Positions 17,276 through 24,847 of a stretch of 36,991 bases of DNA are shown here, in pieces. This DNA comes from an uncultured Oscillospiraceae bacterium (lineage in GTDB: Bacteria > Bacillota > Clostridia > Oscillospirales > Oscillospiraceae), in assembly GCA_934591725.1 (NCBI GenBank), contig CAKTPR010000006.1, positions 1-36,991 of the forward strand. Reading direction: 5' to 3'. The position numbers and the translations under genes are program-made. The stretch's first letter is position 1. Each line of letters opens with the position of its first letter. Under the pieces are notes generated by a model. It was given only the letters and a program-made list of their open reading frames with translations. It was not told where the DNA came from and searched no databases.

Positions 17276-18307
17276 ATGAAAAAAGATATAGTTTCAATGC
17301 TGCCGGAGGAGCTTGAAGAGGACTTCGCGCTTCTGGGCGAGCAGAGGTTCAGGGCAAAGCAGGTCTTCCAGTGGCTCAGCCGCGGTGTGCGCGACTTTGA
17401 TAAGATGACGAATCTCTCAAAGCCGCTGCGCGAAAAGCTCAAGAGCGAATATGAACTCTATGAGCCGAAGGTCATCGGCAAACAGGTCTCGGCCATTGAC
17501 GGAACAATTAAGTATTTATGGGAACTTAAGGACGGCAACGCCGTCGAAACAGTTGTAATGAGCTATAAGCACGGCAACACCGTGTGCGTCTCGTCACAGG
17601 TCGGCTGCCGTCAGGGCTGCGCGTTCTGCGCTTCGACGATAGGCGGCCTTGTGCGAAACCTTGAACCGTCCGAGATACTGGACGAGGTCTTGTTTTCACA
17701 GCTCGATTCCGGAAAGACGATATCAAACATCGTGCTCATGGGCATAGGCGAGCCGCTTGATAATTTCGATAACGTCATGCGCTTTCTGGAGCTTGTGAAC
17801 AGACCGGACGGCGCGAACATCGGCATGCGCCATATTTCGCTTTCGACCTGCGGGCTGATCGAGCGCTTTGACGATCTCGCCGGGCGTGACATGCAGCTGA
17901 CGCTTTCGGTATCGCTGCACGCGCCGGACGATGAGACGCGCTCGAAGATCATGCCGGCAAACCGCGGCCGCGGGGTCGAGGCGCTTATTGCTGCCTGCCG
18001 CAGATATTACGAAAAGACCGGGCGGCGGATATCCTTTGAGTACGCGATGATAGACGGCGTGAACGACACGGAGCACCATGCGCGGCTCCTTGCAAAGCAC
18101 GCGAGAGCCGTCGCCGCGCACGTGAACCTTATCCCGCTCAACCATGTTGAGGAGCGCCAGTTCCAGCCGTCGACGCCGGAACATATGAAGGCGTTTATAA
18201 AAATTCTTGAGGATAACGGCGTGAACGTCACCGTCAGGCGCAAGCTCGGCGGGGATGTGGACGCTTCCTGCGGCCAGCTGCGCAGGAAGATGCAGAAGAA
18301 GCAGTGA
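17276..18307 (+). CDS. rlmN: Dual-specificity 23S rRNA/tRNA adenine-C2 methyltransferase
   Basis: 343-residue radical-SAM enzyme that methylates A2503 of 23S rRNA and A37 of some tRNAs. The cluster motif is CRQGCAFC (CX3CX2C, residues ~112-119), followed by GMGEP-like GIGEPLDN, and the C-terminal methyl-carrying cysteine lies in DVDASCGQLR. The start is 4 bp after the rsmB stop with a weak ribosome site, consistent with coupling. Confidence 0.95.
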   Translation: MKKDIVSMLPEELEEDFALLGEQRFRAKQVFQWLSRGVRDFDKMTNLSKPLREKLKSEYELYEPKVIGKQVSAIDGTIKYLWELKDGNAVETVVMSYKHGNTVCVSSQVGCRQGCAFCASTIGGLVRNLEPSEILDEVLFSQLDSGKTISNIVLMGIGEPLDNFDNVMRFLELVNRPDGANIGMRHISLSTCGLIERFDDLAGRDMQLTLSVSLHAPDDETRSKIMPANRGRGVEALIAACRRYYEKTGRRISFEYAMIDGVNDTEHHARLLAKHARAVAAHVNLIPLNHVEERQFQPSTPEHMKAFIKILEDNGVNVTVRRKLGGDVDASCGQLRRKMQKKQ

Positions 18308-18343
18308 TCCCCGGCAGGGACACCGGGAGAAAATGAGGACGAT

Positions 18344-19090
18344 ATGAAAAGCTTTGGCCTTACCGACAAGGGAAAAGTCAGGAAAGACAATCAGGACTGC
18401 TTTATCATTGAGAGCTGCCCCGCGCGCAGCTGCCTTATCGCCGCACTTTGCGACGGCATGGGCGGAGAGAACGCGGGGGAGATCGCAAGCGCGGTCGCGA
18501 ACAAGGCTTTCGTTTCGTATATATATGATCGGCTCACGTCCAGAACGGTCAAAAACGTCAACTATAAAGAAGCCCTGACCAACGCCTGCGCCGAGGCAAA
18601 CGGCGTTGCGTATGAGTATTCGCTGTTTGACAAGGCCTACAGCGGCATGGGCACGACCCTTGTCGGCGGCGTGATTAAGTCCGGCGGGAATGGGTATATT
18701 ATCAATGTCGGCGACAGCCGCGCCTATCATATCTCCAGGCGCGCAAACAGCATATACCAGATCACGCGGGATCATTCGCTCGTCGAGGAGCTTGTGGAGG
18801 CGGGCGCGATAACGAAGGAGCAGGCAAGGCTCCACCCGCAGAAGAACGTCATCACGCGGGCACTCGGCTCGGAGCCTGAGGTCAGACCGGACTATTTTGA
18901 ATTCGCGCTCCAGCCCGGAGATATCCTGCTGCTGTGCTCAGACGGCCTTTCCAATATGGTGACCGATCTTGAGATGCTCGAATACGCGAAGGATTATCAG
19001 GATCCGGAGCTTATCTGCCGGGCATTGATGAGCAAGGCGCTTATCCGCGGCGCGAGGGACAATGTCACGGTCGTCGCGGTAATGAGATGA
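18344..19090 (+). CDS. prpC: PP2C-type Ser/Thr protein phosphatase (PrpC/Stp)
   Basis: 248 residues, counterpart of the kinase PrkC. PP2C motifs are present: DKGKVRKDNQDCF, CDGMGGENAGEIAS, GMGTTLVG, NVGDSRAYH, CSDGLSNMV and ARDNVTVV, with the metal-binding aspartates intact. TGAGGACG precedes the ATG; the 36-bp gap to rlmN contains a short CCCGG/CCGGG hairpin with no T-run. prkC follows 32 bp later. Confidence 0.95.
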   Translation: MKSFGLTDKGKVRKDNQDCFIIESCPARSCLIAALCDGMGGENAGEIASAVANKAFVSYIYDRLTSRTVKNVNYKEALTNACAEANGVAYEYSLFDKAYSGMGTTLVGGVIKSGGNGYIINVGDSRAYHISRRANSIYQITRDHSLVEELVEAGAITKEQARLHPQKNVITRALGSEPEVRPDYFEFALQPGDILLLCSDGLSNMVTDLEMLEYAKDYQDPELICRALMSKALIRGARDNVTVVAVMR

Positions 19091-19122
19091 AGTTTCCCAT
19101 GGAGTATCGTGGAGTATAATAT

Positions 19123-20820
19123 ATGGAAAACAACGACAAATATATAGGCACGCTGCTTGACGACCGGTACGAGATATTGCAGGTCATCGGCGAGGGCGGC
19201 ATGGCCATCGTATATAAGGCGCTCGACCACAGGCTCAACCGCAACGTCGCGGTAAAGATCATGCGCGAGGATATGCTGGCGGACGAGGAGTTCAGGAGCC
19301 GTTTCTGCGCCGAGGCACACGCCGTCGCGATGCTGTCTCATCCGAATATCGTGGCGGTGTACGATGTCAGCCACAGCGACGCTATGGAATACATAGTCAT
19401 GGAGCTGGTGGAGGGCATAACGCTGCGGCAGTATATGGACAGGCGCGGCGCGCTTGCGTGGCGCGAGGTGCTGCATTTCACAAAGCAGATCGCAAAGGCG
19501 ATAGCGCACGCCCATGAGCGCGGGATAATCCACCGTGATATAAAGCCGCAGAACGTCATGATGCTGCGCGACGGCACTGTCAAGGTCGCGGACTTCGGCA
19601 TTGCCGCGCTTGAAAACGAGATATATGAAAATAACGGTCAGGCCGTAGGCTCGATACATTATATCGCGCCAGAACAGGCGCGCGGCGAATGCCCGGATGC
19701 GCGCAGCGACGTGTATTCTCTGGGCGTCGTCATGTATGAAATGCTCACGGGGCACAAGCCCTATGAGGGCGACACGATAGTCGAGATCGCCGTAAAGCAC
19801 ATGAACGCCGACCCGGAGCCGCCGCATGAGCTCGTTCCGGATATCCCGCCGGAGCTTGAGCGCATCACGCTCAAGGCTATGAGTGCGCCGATAAACGAGC
19901 GCTACCAGTCTGCAAACGAGCTGCTCGCCGACCTCGACGCCTTTACTCAGGCGCAGCTCAAGGCCGAGGAGGCCGAGAACGAGGAGCAGGAGGAGAGCTT
20001 TGAGAACCCGGCGGTCGTGCCCATCCGCTCTGTGAGTGAGATGGACAAAGAGCGCTACGCCGTGCGGCATCGCCGCGCGCAGAGCGTGAGCTTCCTTACG
20101 GGCGTGTTTGGTGCGATCGTGTTGAGCATACTGCTGTTTGCGTTCCTGTGGGACTTCTGGCTCGGCGAGATATTCTCCCCGGCGGAGCGCATAAGCCTGC
20201 CGAACTTCATCGGCAGCAACTATCAGGCAGTCGTTGAAAATGCCGACCTTGCGGCAATGTACAGCTTCAATGTGGTCTACGTTGTCGATACGAACACCGA
20301 GAGCGGCACGATACTTGGGCAGGATCCGAGCCCCGGCAGGAGCATGATGGTGACGCCTGAGGGCATTCGTGTTGAACTCACTGTCAGCACGGGGACGATA
20401 TTTACAACGGTTCCGGATGTCGTGAACATCGACTACCGCGAGGCGAAGAACCGCCTCCAGCAGGCGGGCTTTCAGGTCGAGATCGAGAACGCGACCTCGG
20501 ACTCCGTCACAAAGGACTATGTGATAAGCACGAGCCCCGCCGCGAACGACCAGCTCAGTGCGGGCTCGACCGTGTATGTGACCGTCAGCTCCGGGCCTGA
20601 GATAGGCCACGTCGAGATGCCGAACCTTGTGGGGCTTACCGAGGACGCCGCGATATCGAAGCTTGAGAGCGTCGGGCTGAGCTACGGCGGCTCCGACAGG
20701 GTATCGAGCGACCTTGACGCGGGCACGGTCATCGGCCAGAGCATCAACGCATTCACCGAGGTGGAGGAGCACTCCAAGATACAGCTCAAGGTGTCCTCCG
20801 GCCCGGATAATTACAGGTGA
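19123..20820 (+). CDS. prkC: PASTA-domain Ser/Thr protein kinase (PrkC/Stk type)
   Basis: 565 residues. The cytoplasmic kinase domain (~10-275) has the glycine loop GEGGMAIVYKA, the ATP lysine in NVAVKIM, the catalytic HRDIKPQNVM and DFG. A charged juxtamembrane linker leads to one transmembrane helix (about 327-345), then three extracellular PASTA repeats (~358-565), which in homologues sense muropeptides or lipid II. It controls cell-wall synthesis and, in Bacillus, spore germination. An FHA domain, the usual reader of its phospho-threonines, is found in the RodA/FtsW protein near the right edge of this window. Confidence 0.95.
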   Translation: MENNDKYIGTLLDDRYEILQVIGEGGMAIVYKALDHRLNRNVAVKIMREDMLADEEFRSRFCAEAHAVAMLSHPNIVAVYDVSHSDAMEYIVMELVEGITLRQYMDRRGALAWREVLHFTKQIAKAIAHAHERGIIHRDIKPQNVMMLRDGTVKVADFGIAALENEIYENNGQAVGSIHYIAPEQARGECPDARSDVYSLGVVMYEMLTGHKPYEGDTIVEIAVKHMNADPEPPHELVPDIPPELERITLKAMSAPINERYQSANELLADLDAFTQAQLKAEEAENEEQEESFENPAVVPIRSVSEMDKERYAVRHRRAQSVSFLTGVFGAIVLSILLFAFLWDFWLGEIFSPAERISLPNFIGSNYQAVVENADLAAMYSFNVVYVVDTNTESGTILGQDPSPGRSMMVTPEGIRVELTVSTGTIFTTVPDVVNIDYREAKNRLQQAGFQVEIENATSDSVTKDYVISTSPAANDQLSAGSTVYVTVSSGPEIGHVEMPNLVGLTEDAAISKLESVGLSYGGSDRVSSDLDAGTVIGQSINAFTEVEEHSKIQLKVSSGPDNYR

Positions 20821-20823
20821 GCA

Positions 20824-21702
20824 ATGACTGAGGGAATTATTATAAAAGCGCTCAGCGGCTTTTATTATGTGGAGACAGAGCTTGGTACGCTCGAATGCCG
20901 CGCGCGCGGGCGCTTCAGGCTTGACGGCACGTCCCCGCTCGTCGGCGACAGGGTGCTGTGCAGCCCTGAGACAAACGGCAAGGGACGTATAGACTCCGTG
21001 CGCGAGCGGCGCAATTGGTTCATCCGTCCCGCTGTTGCGAATGTCGACACGCTCGTGTTCGTCGCCGCGAACACAAACCCCGTGACCGATCCCTTCCTTG
21101 CCGACAGGATCTCCGTTATCGCGGCCGAAGCGGACTGCGAGTTCGTGCTGTGCATAAACAAAACGGACATCGACCCCGGCGACGCGCTGTACACGGCCTT
21201 CACGAAGGCGGGCTTCCGAGTCCTGCGCACGAGCGCGGAGACCGGCGAGGGCATAGATGAGCTGCGCCGGGCGCTGAAAGGACAGGTCTGCGCCTTCACC
21301 GGAAACTCCGGTGTCGGCAAGTCGAGCATACTCAACGCGCTCATTCCGGGGATAAACATCGAGACGGGCGAGGTGAGCGAGCGTCTTGGACGCGGGAAGC
21401 ACACGACAAGGCATGTCGAGCTCTATGACCTCGGCGAGGGCACATTTATAGCCGATACTCCGGGTTTCGCCTCGCTTGACGTGGAAATGATATGCGAGAT
21501 CAGCAAGGAAGGTCTGCAGCACGATTTTATCGATTTCGCCCCGTACATAGGCAAGTGCAGGTTCAATGACTGCGCGCATCTTAAAGAGCCGGGCTGCGCC
21601 GTGACGGCGGCAGTCGCGGCAGGGGAGATAGCCCCCGGCCGGTACAGCTCATATCAGCGGCTGTATGAAATAGTCGCGCAGCGCAAGTCATGGGAAAACT
21701 GA
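20824..21702 (+). CDS. rsgA: Ribosome small-subunit-dependent GTPase A
   Basis: 292-residue circularly permuted GTPase that matures the 30S subunit. An N-terminal OB fold is followed by the G4 motif NKTDID, then G1 GNSGVGKSSILN and G3 DTPGF in permuted order, and a zinc knuckle CRFNDCAHLKEPGC. It starts 3 bp after prkC. In Bacillus rpe and thiN come next; here they are absent and a hairpin and the spoVM region follow. Confidence 0.95.
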   Translation: MTEGIIIKALSGFYYVETELGTLECRARGRFRLDGTSPLVGDRVLCSPETNGKGRIDSVRERRNWFIRPAVANVDTLVFVAANTNPVTDPFLADRISVIAAEADCEFVLCINKTDIDPGDALYTAFTKAGFRVLRTSAETGEGIDELRRALKGQVCAFTGNSGVGKSSILNALIPGINIETGEVSERLGRGKHTTRHVELYDLGEGTFIADTPGFASLDVEMICEISKEGLQHDFIDFAPYIGKCRFNDCAHLKEPGCAVTAAVAAGEIAPGRYSSYQRLYEIVAQRKSWEN

Positions 21703-21716
21703 ATAGCGGGCACATA

Positions 21717-21775
21717 AAACGACCGTCCGCCGCGTAGAATGCAGAGAATACATTTCGCGGGGGGGCGGTCATTTT
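21717..21775 (+). terminator. Imperfect hairpin, probable terminator of the cdaA-rsgA run
   Basis: AAACGACCGTCCGCCGCG (21717-21734) can pair, with a few mismatches or bulges, with CGCGGGGGGGCGGTC (21756-21770), followed by ATTTT. The T-stretch is short and abuts the ATG of the next small gene, whose ribosome site would be inside the 3' arm, so it could also act as a translation-controlling hairpin. Confidence 0.45.
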
Positions 21776-21928
21776 ATGCGCAGAGGTAACCACAGTATAT
21801 GGGGCTGCACGGCGATAGCCGCGGGCGTGGTGATAATACTGTCCCTTGTCCTGCCGACGGAGTTCTGGTGGTTCGTTCTCGCCGCAGCCCTTATCGGTCT
21901 TGGCGTATGGTATATACGCTGCCGCTGA
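21776..21928 (+). CDS. Small hydrophobic membrane protein, 50 residues
   Basis: Begins MRRGNHSIWGC and has two short hydrophobic segments (residues ~12-27 and ~31-46) split by PTEFWW, ending in a basic IRCR. It would be a small inner-membrane peptide. The only ribosome-site candidate is the G-rich 3' arm of the preceding hairpin, a few bases before the ATG. It lies between rsgA and spoVM, so a sporulation role is possible, but no known family is recognised with certainty. Confidence 0.55.
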   Translation: MRRGNHSIWGCTAIAAGVVIILSLVLPTEFWWFVLAAALIGLGVWYIRCR

Positions 21929-21961
21929 AATAATAGTAGTGTGCCGGGGAAAGGAGCAGAC

Positions 21962-22030
21962 ATGAGAGTTTTTATATTCAAGCTGCCGAAATTTATTTCC
22001 GATCTGATAGCCAGATTTACCCGCAGGTAA
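21962..22030 (+). CDS. spoVM: Stage V sporulation protein SpoVM (22 residues)
   Basis: Tiny amphipathic-helix protein beginning MRVFIFKLPKF and ending ARFTRR; the KLPKF core and length match SpoVM of Bacillus (26 residues, beginning MKFYTIKLPKF). SpoVM inserts into the convex outer forespore membrane and recruits SpoIVA to start coat assembly. AAGGAG at 21951-21956 is five bases before the ATG, an excellent ribosome site for so short a gene. The location after rsgA matches the prkC-rsgA-(rpe-thiN)-spoVM order of Bacillus, supporting the call independently of sequence. Confidence 0.85.
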   Translation: MRVFIFKLPKFISDLIARFTRR

Positions 22031-22087
22031 TAAAGCAGCCGCGGTGGGCATATCCTGTACAAACTGTGCAGCAAGGAGCAGAAGAAT

Positions 22088-23587
22088 ATGGAAATCAAAT
22101 TTGAGAATAAAAACGTGAGTATGTACCGGGAAATAAGCCGCCAGACAAAGAAGGTGCAGGAGAGCGCGGAGAGCGTCGTACCGGATACCGACGACGACAT
22201 CGGCCGTATCGCGACGGTGCAGAGCTATGTCATGCTCAAGAGCAAGGACATCACGAGCCGCGGCGTACTGATATCGGGCGAGGCGGTGGCATCGCTGCTG
22301 TACATAACCGAAAGTCAGGAGAGCATGTCCTTCGTCAGGCTCAGCAAGAGCTTTTCAGTAGAGTATGAAGTGCCGGATATCGAGTCGGACGCCGCGGCGC
22401 AGATAAAGCTCTCGATACTCAGCACGGAGGCGAGGGTGATAAACCCACGCAAGGTGTCTGTGACATTCGAGATATCCGGAGAGCTGAGCTGCTATAAGCA
22501 GGAGAGCATAAGCATAGAGTCGCGTCTGCCGGAGAACGCCTGCCGCGGCCTGCACGCACGCTATGAGAGCGCCGAGCTCATGTTCACCGACGCCGTCTGC
22601 GAAAAGACATTCGCGGTAAACGAGCAGTTCGCGTTTCCCGGCGGCAAGCCTAAACCGTCGCGGCTCGTGTCGGGCAGGGCGGAGTTCGTCGTGAGCGACA
22701 GCCAGCTCATTGGCACGAAGGTGATAGTCAAGGGCAGCGCGGAGCTTGCCGTCTGCTATCTTTCCGACGAGGTGAACTACCCCGTGCGCACGGAGTTCTG
22801 CACACCGTTTTCGCAGATCATCGATATCGGCGAGGAGTGCATGGATAGCTGCTGCGTATCGATAGAACTTACGGGCGCGTACTTTGACATTATAGACACT
22901 GTGAACGGCGACAAGGCGCTCGACGCGGAGCTTCACGCCGTGATGCAGCTCGTGTGCCGCAGCAGAAAGCGCATGACATATATCGCCGACGCATATAGCA
23001 ACCTCATGCCGGCGGAATGCCGCAGGCAGTCCTGCCGCTACGACGCGGGCTCCGAGGTACAGAAGATCAAGCTCGCCGCCGACGAGAGGATAAGCATCGT
23101 CGAGGACTGCGCGGATGTGCTCAGCGCGTTTGTGTCGGTGGCGCATATCTCGCAGGAGCAGACGAAGATAAGCGCGGCAGTGAATGTCGACGTTGTGTAC
23201 CGCAGCACGCAGGGACAGCTTGCGGCGGTGCGGCGCAGCATCGGCATGGAGGGCGAGGGGAGCGCTAATATGAGGATCAGTGCGGCGCGCCTGACGGACG
23301 TCTACCTGCGTCCCGACGGGCAGTATGTCGACGGGCACATGGCGCTGGAGCTGAACTGCGTCTCCGTGGGCAGCGTCGAGGTCAGGAGAGTGGACTCGAT
23401 AGAGCTCGACGAGGAGAACGGCTTCGACCTTTCGCAGTACCCGGCGGTCACGCTCGTCAGAGCAGGGGATGAGACGATGTGGGAGCTTGCAAAGGAGTAC
23501 CATTCGAGCGTTGAAAAGATCAGCGCCGCGAACCCGGCCGAGGATGCTGCCGGCGCGGGACTTCTGCTTATTCCGAAATGCGTGTAA
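22088..23587 (+). CDS. DUF3794/LysM protein, SipL-like spore morphogenesis protein
   Basis: 499 residues: several DUF3794 (SpoIVA-interacting type) beta-rich repeats over residues ~20-440 and a C-terminal LysM domain (about 452-499, VTLVRAGDETMWELAKEY ... LLLIPKCV). The architecture matches SipL of Clostridioides difficile, the functional counterpart of SpoVID, which binds SpoIVA to encase the spore. There is no signal peptide, consistent with action in the mother-cell cytosol. AAGGAG precedes the ATG. It lies 57 bp after spoVM, linking both ends of the SpoVM-SpoIVA-SipL chain. Other DUF3794/LysM proteins exist, so the symbol is withheld. Confidence 0.85.
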   Translation: MEIKFENKNVSMYREISRQTKKVQESAESVVPDTDDDIGRIATVQSYVMLKSKDITSRGVLISGEAVASLLYITESQESMSFVRLSKSFSVEYEVPDIESDAAAQIKLSILSTEARVINPRKVSVTFEISGELSCYKQESISIESRLPENACRGLHARYESAELMFTDAVCEKTFAVNEQFAFPGGKPKPSRLVSGRAEFVVSDSQLIGTKVIVKGSAELAVCYLSDEVNYPVRTEFCTPFSQIIDIGEECMDSCCVSIELTGAYFDIIDTVNGDKALDAELHAVMQLVCRSRKRMTYIADAYSNLMPAECRRQSCRYDAGSEVQKIKLAADERISIVEDCADVLSAFVSVAHISQEQTKISAAVNVDVVYRSTQGQLAAVRRSIGMEGEGSANMRISAARLTDVYLRPDGQYVDGHMALELNCVSVGSVEVRRVDSIELDEENGFDLSQYPAVTLVRAGDETMWELAKEYHSSVEKISAANPAEDAAGAGLLLIPKCV

Positions 23588-23595
23588 AAAACTAC

Positions 23596-23624
23596 TTGTC
23601 ATAGCGCGGGCGATGTGATAAAAT
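23596..23624 (+). promoter_or_regulatory. Sigma-A-type promoter for yebC
   Basis: TTGTCA (23596-23601), 17-base spacer, TAAAAT (23619-23624), about 50 bp before the yebC start. It begins 9 bp after the upstream stop, separating yebC from the sporulation genes. Confidence 0.75.
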
Positions 23625-23680
23625 ATTTGCCGTTAATGCTGCTATGCGTTTATTCACAAGATACAAGAGGAGTTGTTTAT

Positions 23681-24421
23681 ATGTCAGGACATTCCAAGTG
23701 GCACAACATACAAAAGACCAAGGGAGCGGCTGACGCCAAGCGCGCACAGGCCTTCACCAAGATAGCCAGAGAAATGATCGTGGCTGTCAAGGAGGGCGGC
23801 GGTGGTGATCCGCGCAGCAACTCCAGACTTGCGGCTGTCATTGCCAAGGCAAAGGCTGCCAATATGCCGAACGATAATATCAAGCGCACTATCGATAAGG
23901 CGCTCGGCGCGGGCAATACCGAGAACTACGAAAAGGTCGTCTACGAAGGCTACGGCCCTCAGGGCGTCGCCGTCATTGTCGAGTCGATGACCGACAACCG
24001 CAACCGCACCGCAGGCGAGATCCGCCACTACTTTGATAAGTACGGCGGAAACATGGGCGCTGCCAACTGCGTGTCCTGGTCTTTCGACCGCAAGGGCGTT
24101 ATCGTCATCGACAACGAGGACGAAGAGCTTGACGAGGACACCGTGATGATGGATGCTCTCGACGCGGGCGCTGCCGACTTTGAGGCCGACGGCGAGGTCA
24201 TGACCGTCTACACCGCGGAGGACGACGTCGCTGCTGTTGCCGACGCGCTGACCGAGAAGGGCTATAAGCTCCTCTCCGCGCAGGTAGAGATGCTGCCGCA
24301 GAACGGCTACATCAAGCTCACCAATGAGGACGATATCAAGAACATGCAGAAGATGCTCGACATGTTCGAGGATAACGACGATGTCCAGAACGTCTGGCAT
24401 AACTGGGAAGACGCGGAGTAA
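23681..24421 (+). CDS. yebC: YebC/PmpR-family transcription/translation factor
   Basis: About 246 residues beginning MSGHSKWHNIQKTKGAADAK, the invariant YebC start; GNTENYEKVVYEGYGPQGVA and NRNRTAGEIRHYF follow. The family is described as a transcriptional regulator and, more recently, as a factor easing translation of proline stretches. The ATG at 23681 is set by GAGGAG at 23667-23672; an in-frame ATA/ATG extension to 23615 would overlap the -10 box and is rejected. Confidence 0.95.
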   Translation: MSGHSKWHNIQKTKGAADAKRAQAFTKIAREMIVAVKEGGGGDPRSNSRLAAVIAKAKAANMPNDNIKRTIDKALGAGNTENYEKVVYEGYGPQGVAVIVESMTDNRNRTAGEIRHYFDKYGGNMGAANCVSWSFDRKGVIVIDNEDEELDEDTVMMDALDAGAADFEADGEVMTVYTAEDDVAAVADALTEKGYKLLSAQVEMLPQNGYIKLTNEDDIKNMQKMLDMFEDNDDVQNVWHNWEDAE

Positions 24422-24539
24422 GCATTTACGATGCGGAAATAAGCGCAAAATCCTGAAAATCCAATAGTCATAGGAACTTTTTAGAGACGTTGCATTTTGC
24501 AATTGTGCAATATCTGTGTTCCGCTGTGACATACAGCAT

Positions 24540-24575
24540 ACCTCCTGTTGGGCAATACAACAGGAGGTTTTTATT
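24540..24575 (+). terminator. Rho-independent terminator after yebC
   Basis: Perfect 11-bp stem ACCTCCTGTTG / CAACAGGAGGT with a 7-base loop, followed by TTTTATTAT. It lies about 120 bp after the yebC stop; the spacer 24422-24539 holds no recognisable gene. Confidence 0.88.
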
Positions 24576-24610
24576 ATGGTTCTGTGTCAATAGTTGGGGC
24601 AGAGCAAAAC

Positions 24611-24809
24611 TGAACAGCACCCCATTTGTTAGACAAGTATGGTAAAATACTAAGTACGGAGCTTATTGACTATCTCGATTATTATAACAACCGCAGGATC
24701 AAAGCAAAGCTAATGGGCTTGCCCCCTGCTATTCACAGGCAGCAAGCCCTTTCGGTAGCTTGAATAATTTACTTCTTGGTTTTTTGTCTAACTTTTTGGG
24801 GTCACTTCA
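24611..24809 (+). mobile_element. Internally deleted IS3-family (IS150-like) element, about 200 bp
   Basis: The left end reads TGAACAGCACCCCATTTG then TTAGACAAGT; the right end, read inward from 24809, is TGAAGTGACCCC then AAAAAGTTAGACAAAA. Both match the IS150-type end pattern (TG..., CCCC, GTTAGAC). Between them only the last 34 codons of a transposase remain. No clear 3-bp target duplication is seen (AAC left, AAG right). It is a dead, MITE-sized remnant that could be mobilised only by a related transposase in trans. Confidence 0.75.
24659..24763 (+). pseudogene. C-terminal remnant of an IS3/IS150-type transposase (OrfB)
   Basis: Reading frame ELIDYLDYYNNRRIKAKLMG followed by LPPAIHRQQALSVA and a stop. 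The YYNNRRIKAKL.GL.P motif is the characteristic end of IS150-group DDE integrases. The catalytic DDE core is entirely missing and there is no start codon. Confidence 0.8.
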
Positions 24810-24847
24810 AAGCTCTGCTGCTTTTGTTATAATGTTTAGCCGAGAAA

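Noticed and set aside
19115..19120. TATAAT just upstream of prkC
   Set aside because: It is three bases from the start codon and lacks a spaced -35; it probably reflects the A/T-rich ribosome-binding region.
18997..21579. 860-codon open frame on the minus strand antisense to prpC, prkC and rsgA
   Set aside because: The plus strand carries three unmistakable genes here; the antisense frame is low-complexity, rich in R, H and L, and results from GC-rich third positions.
22355..23602. 415-codon minus-strand frame opposite the SipL-like gene
   Set aside because: Arginine/histidine-rich shadow frame of a GC-biased gene with clear DUF3794 and LysM domains.
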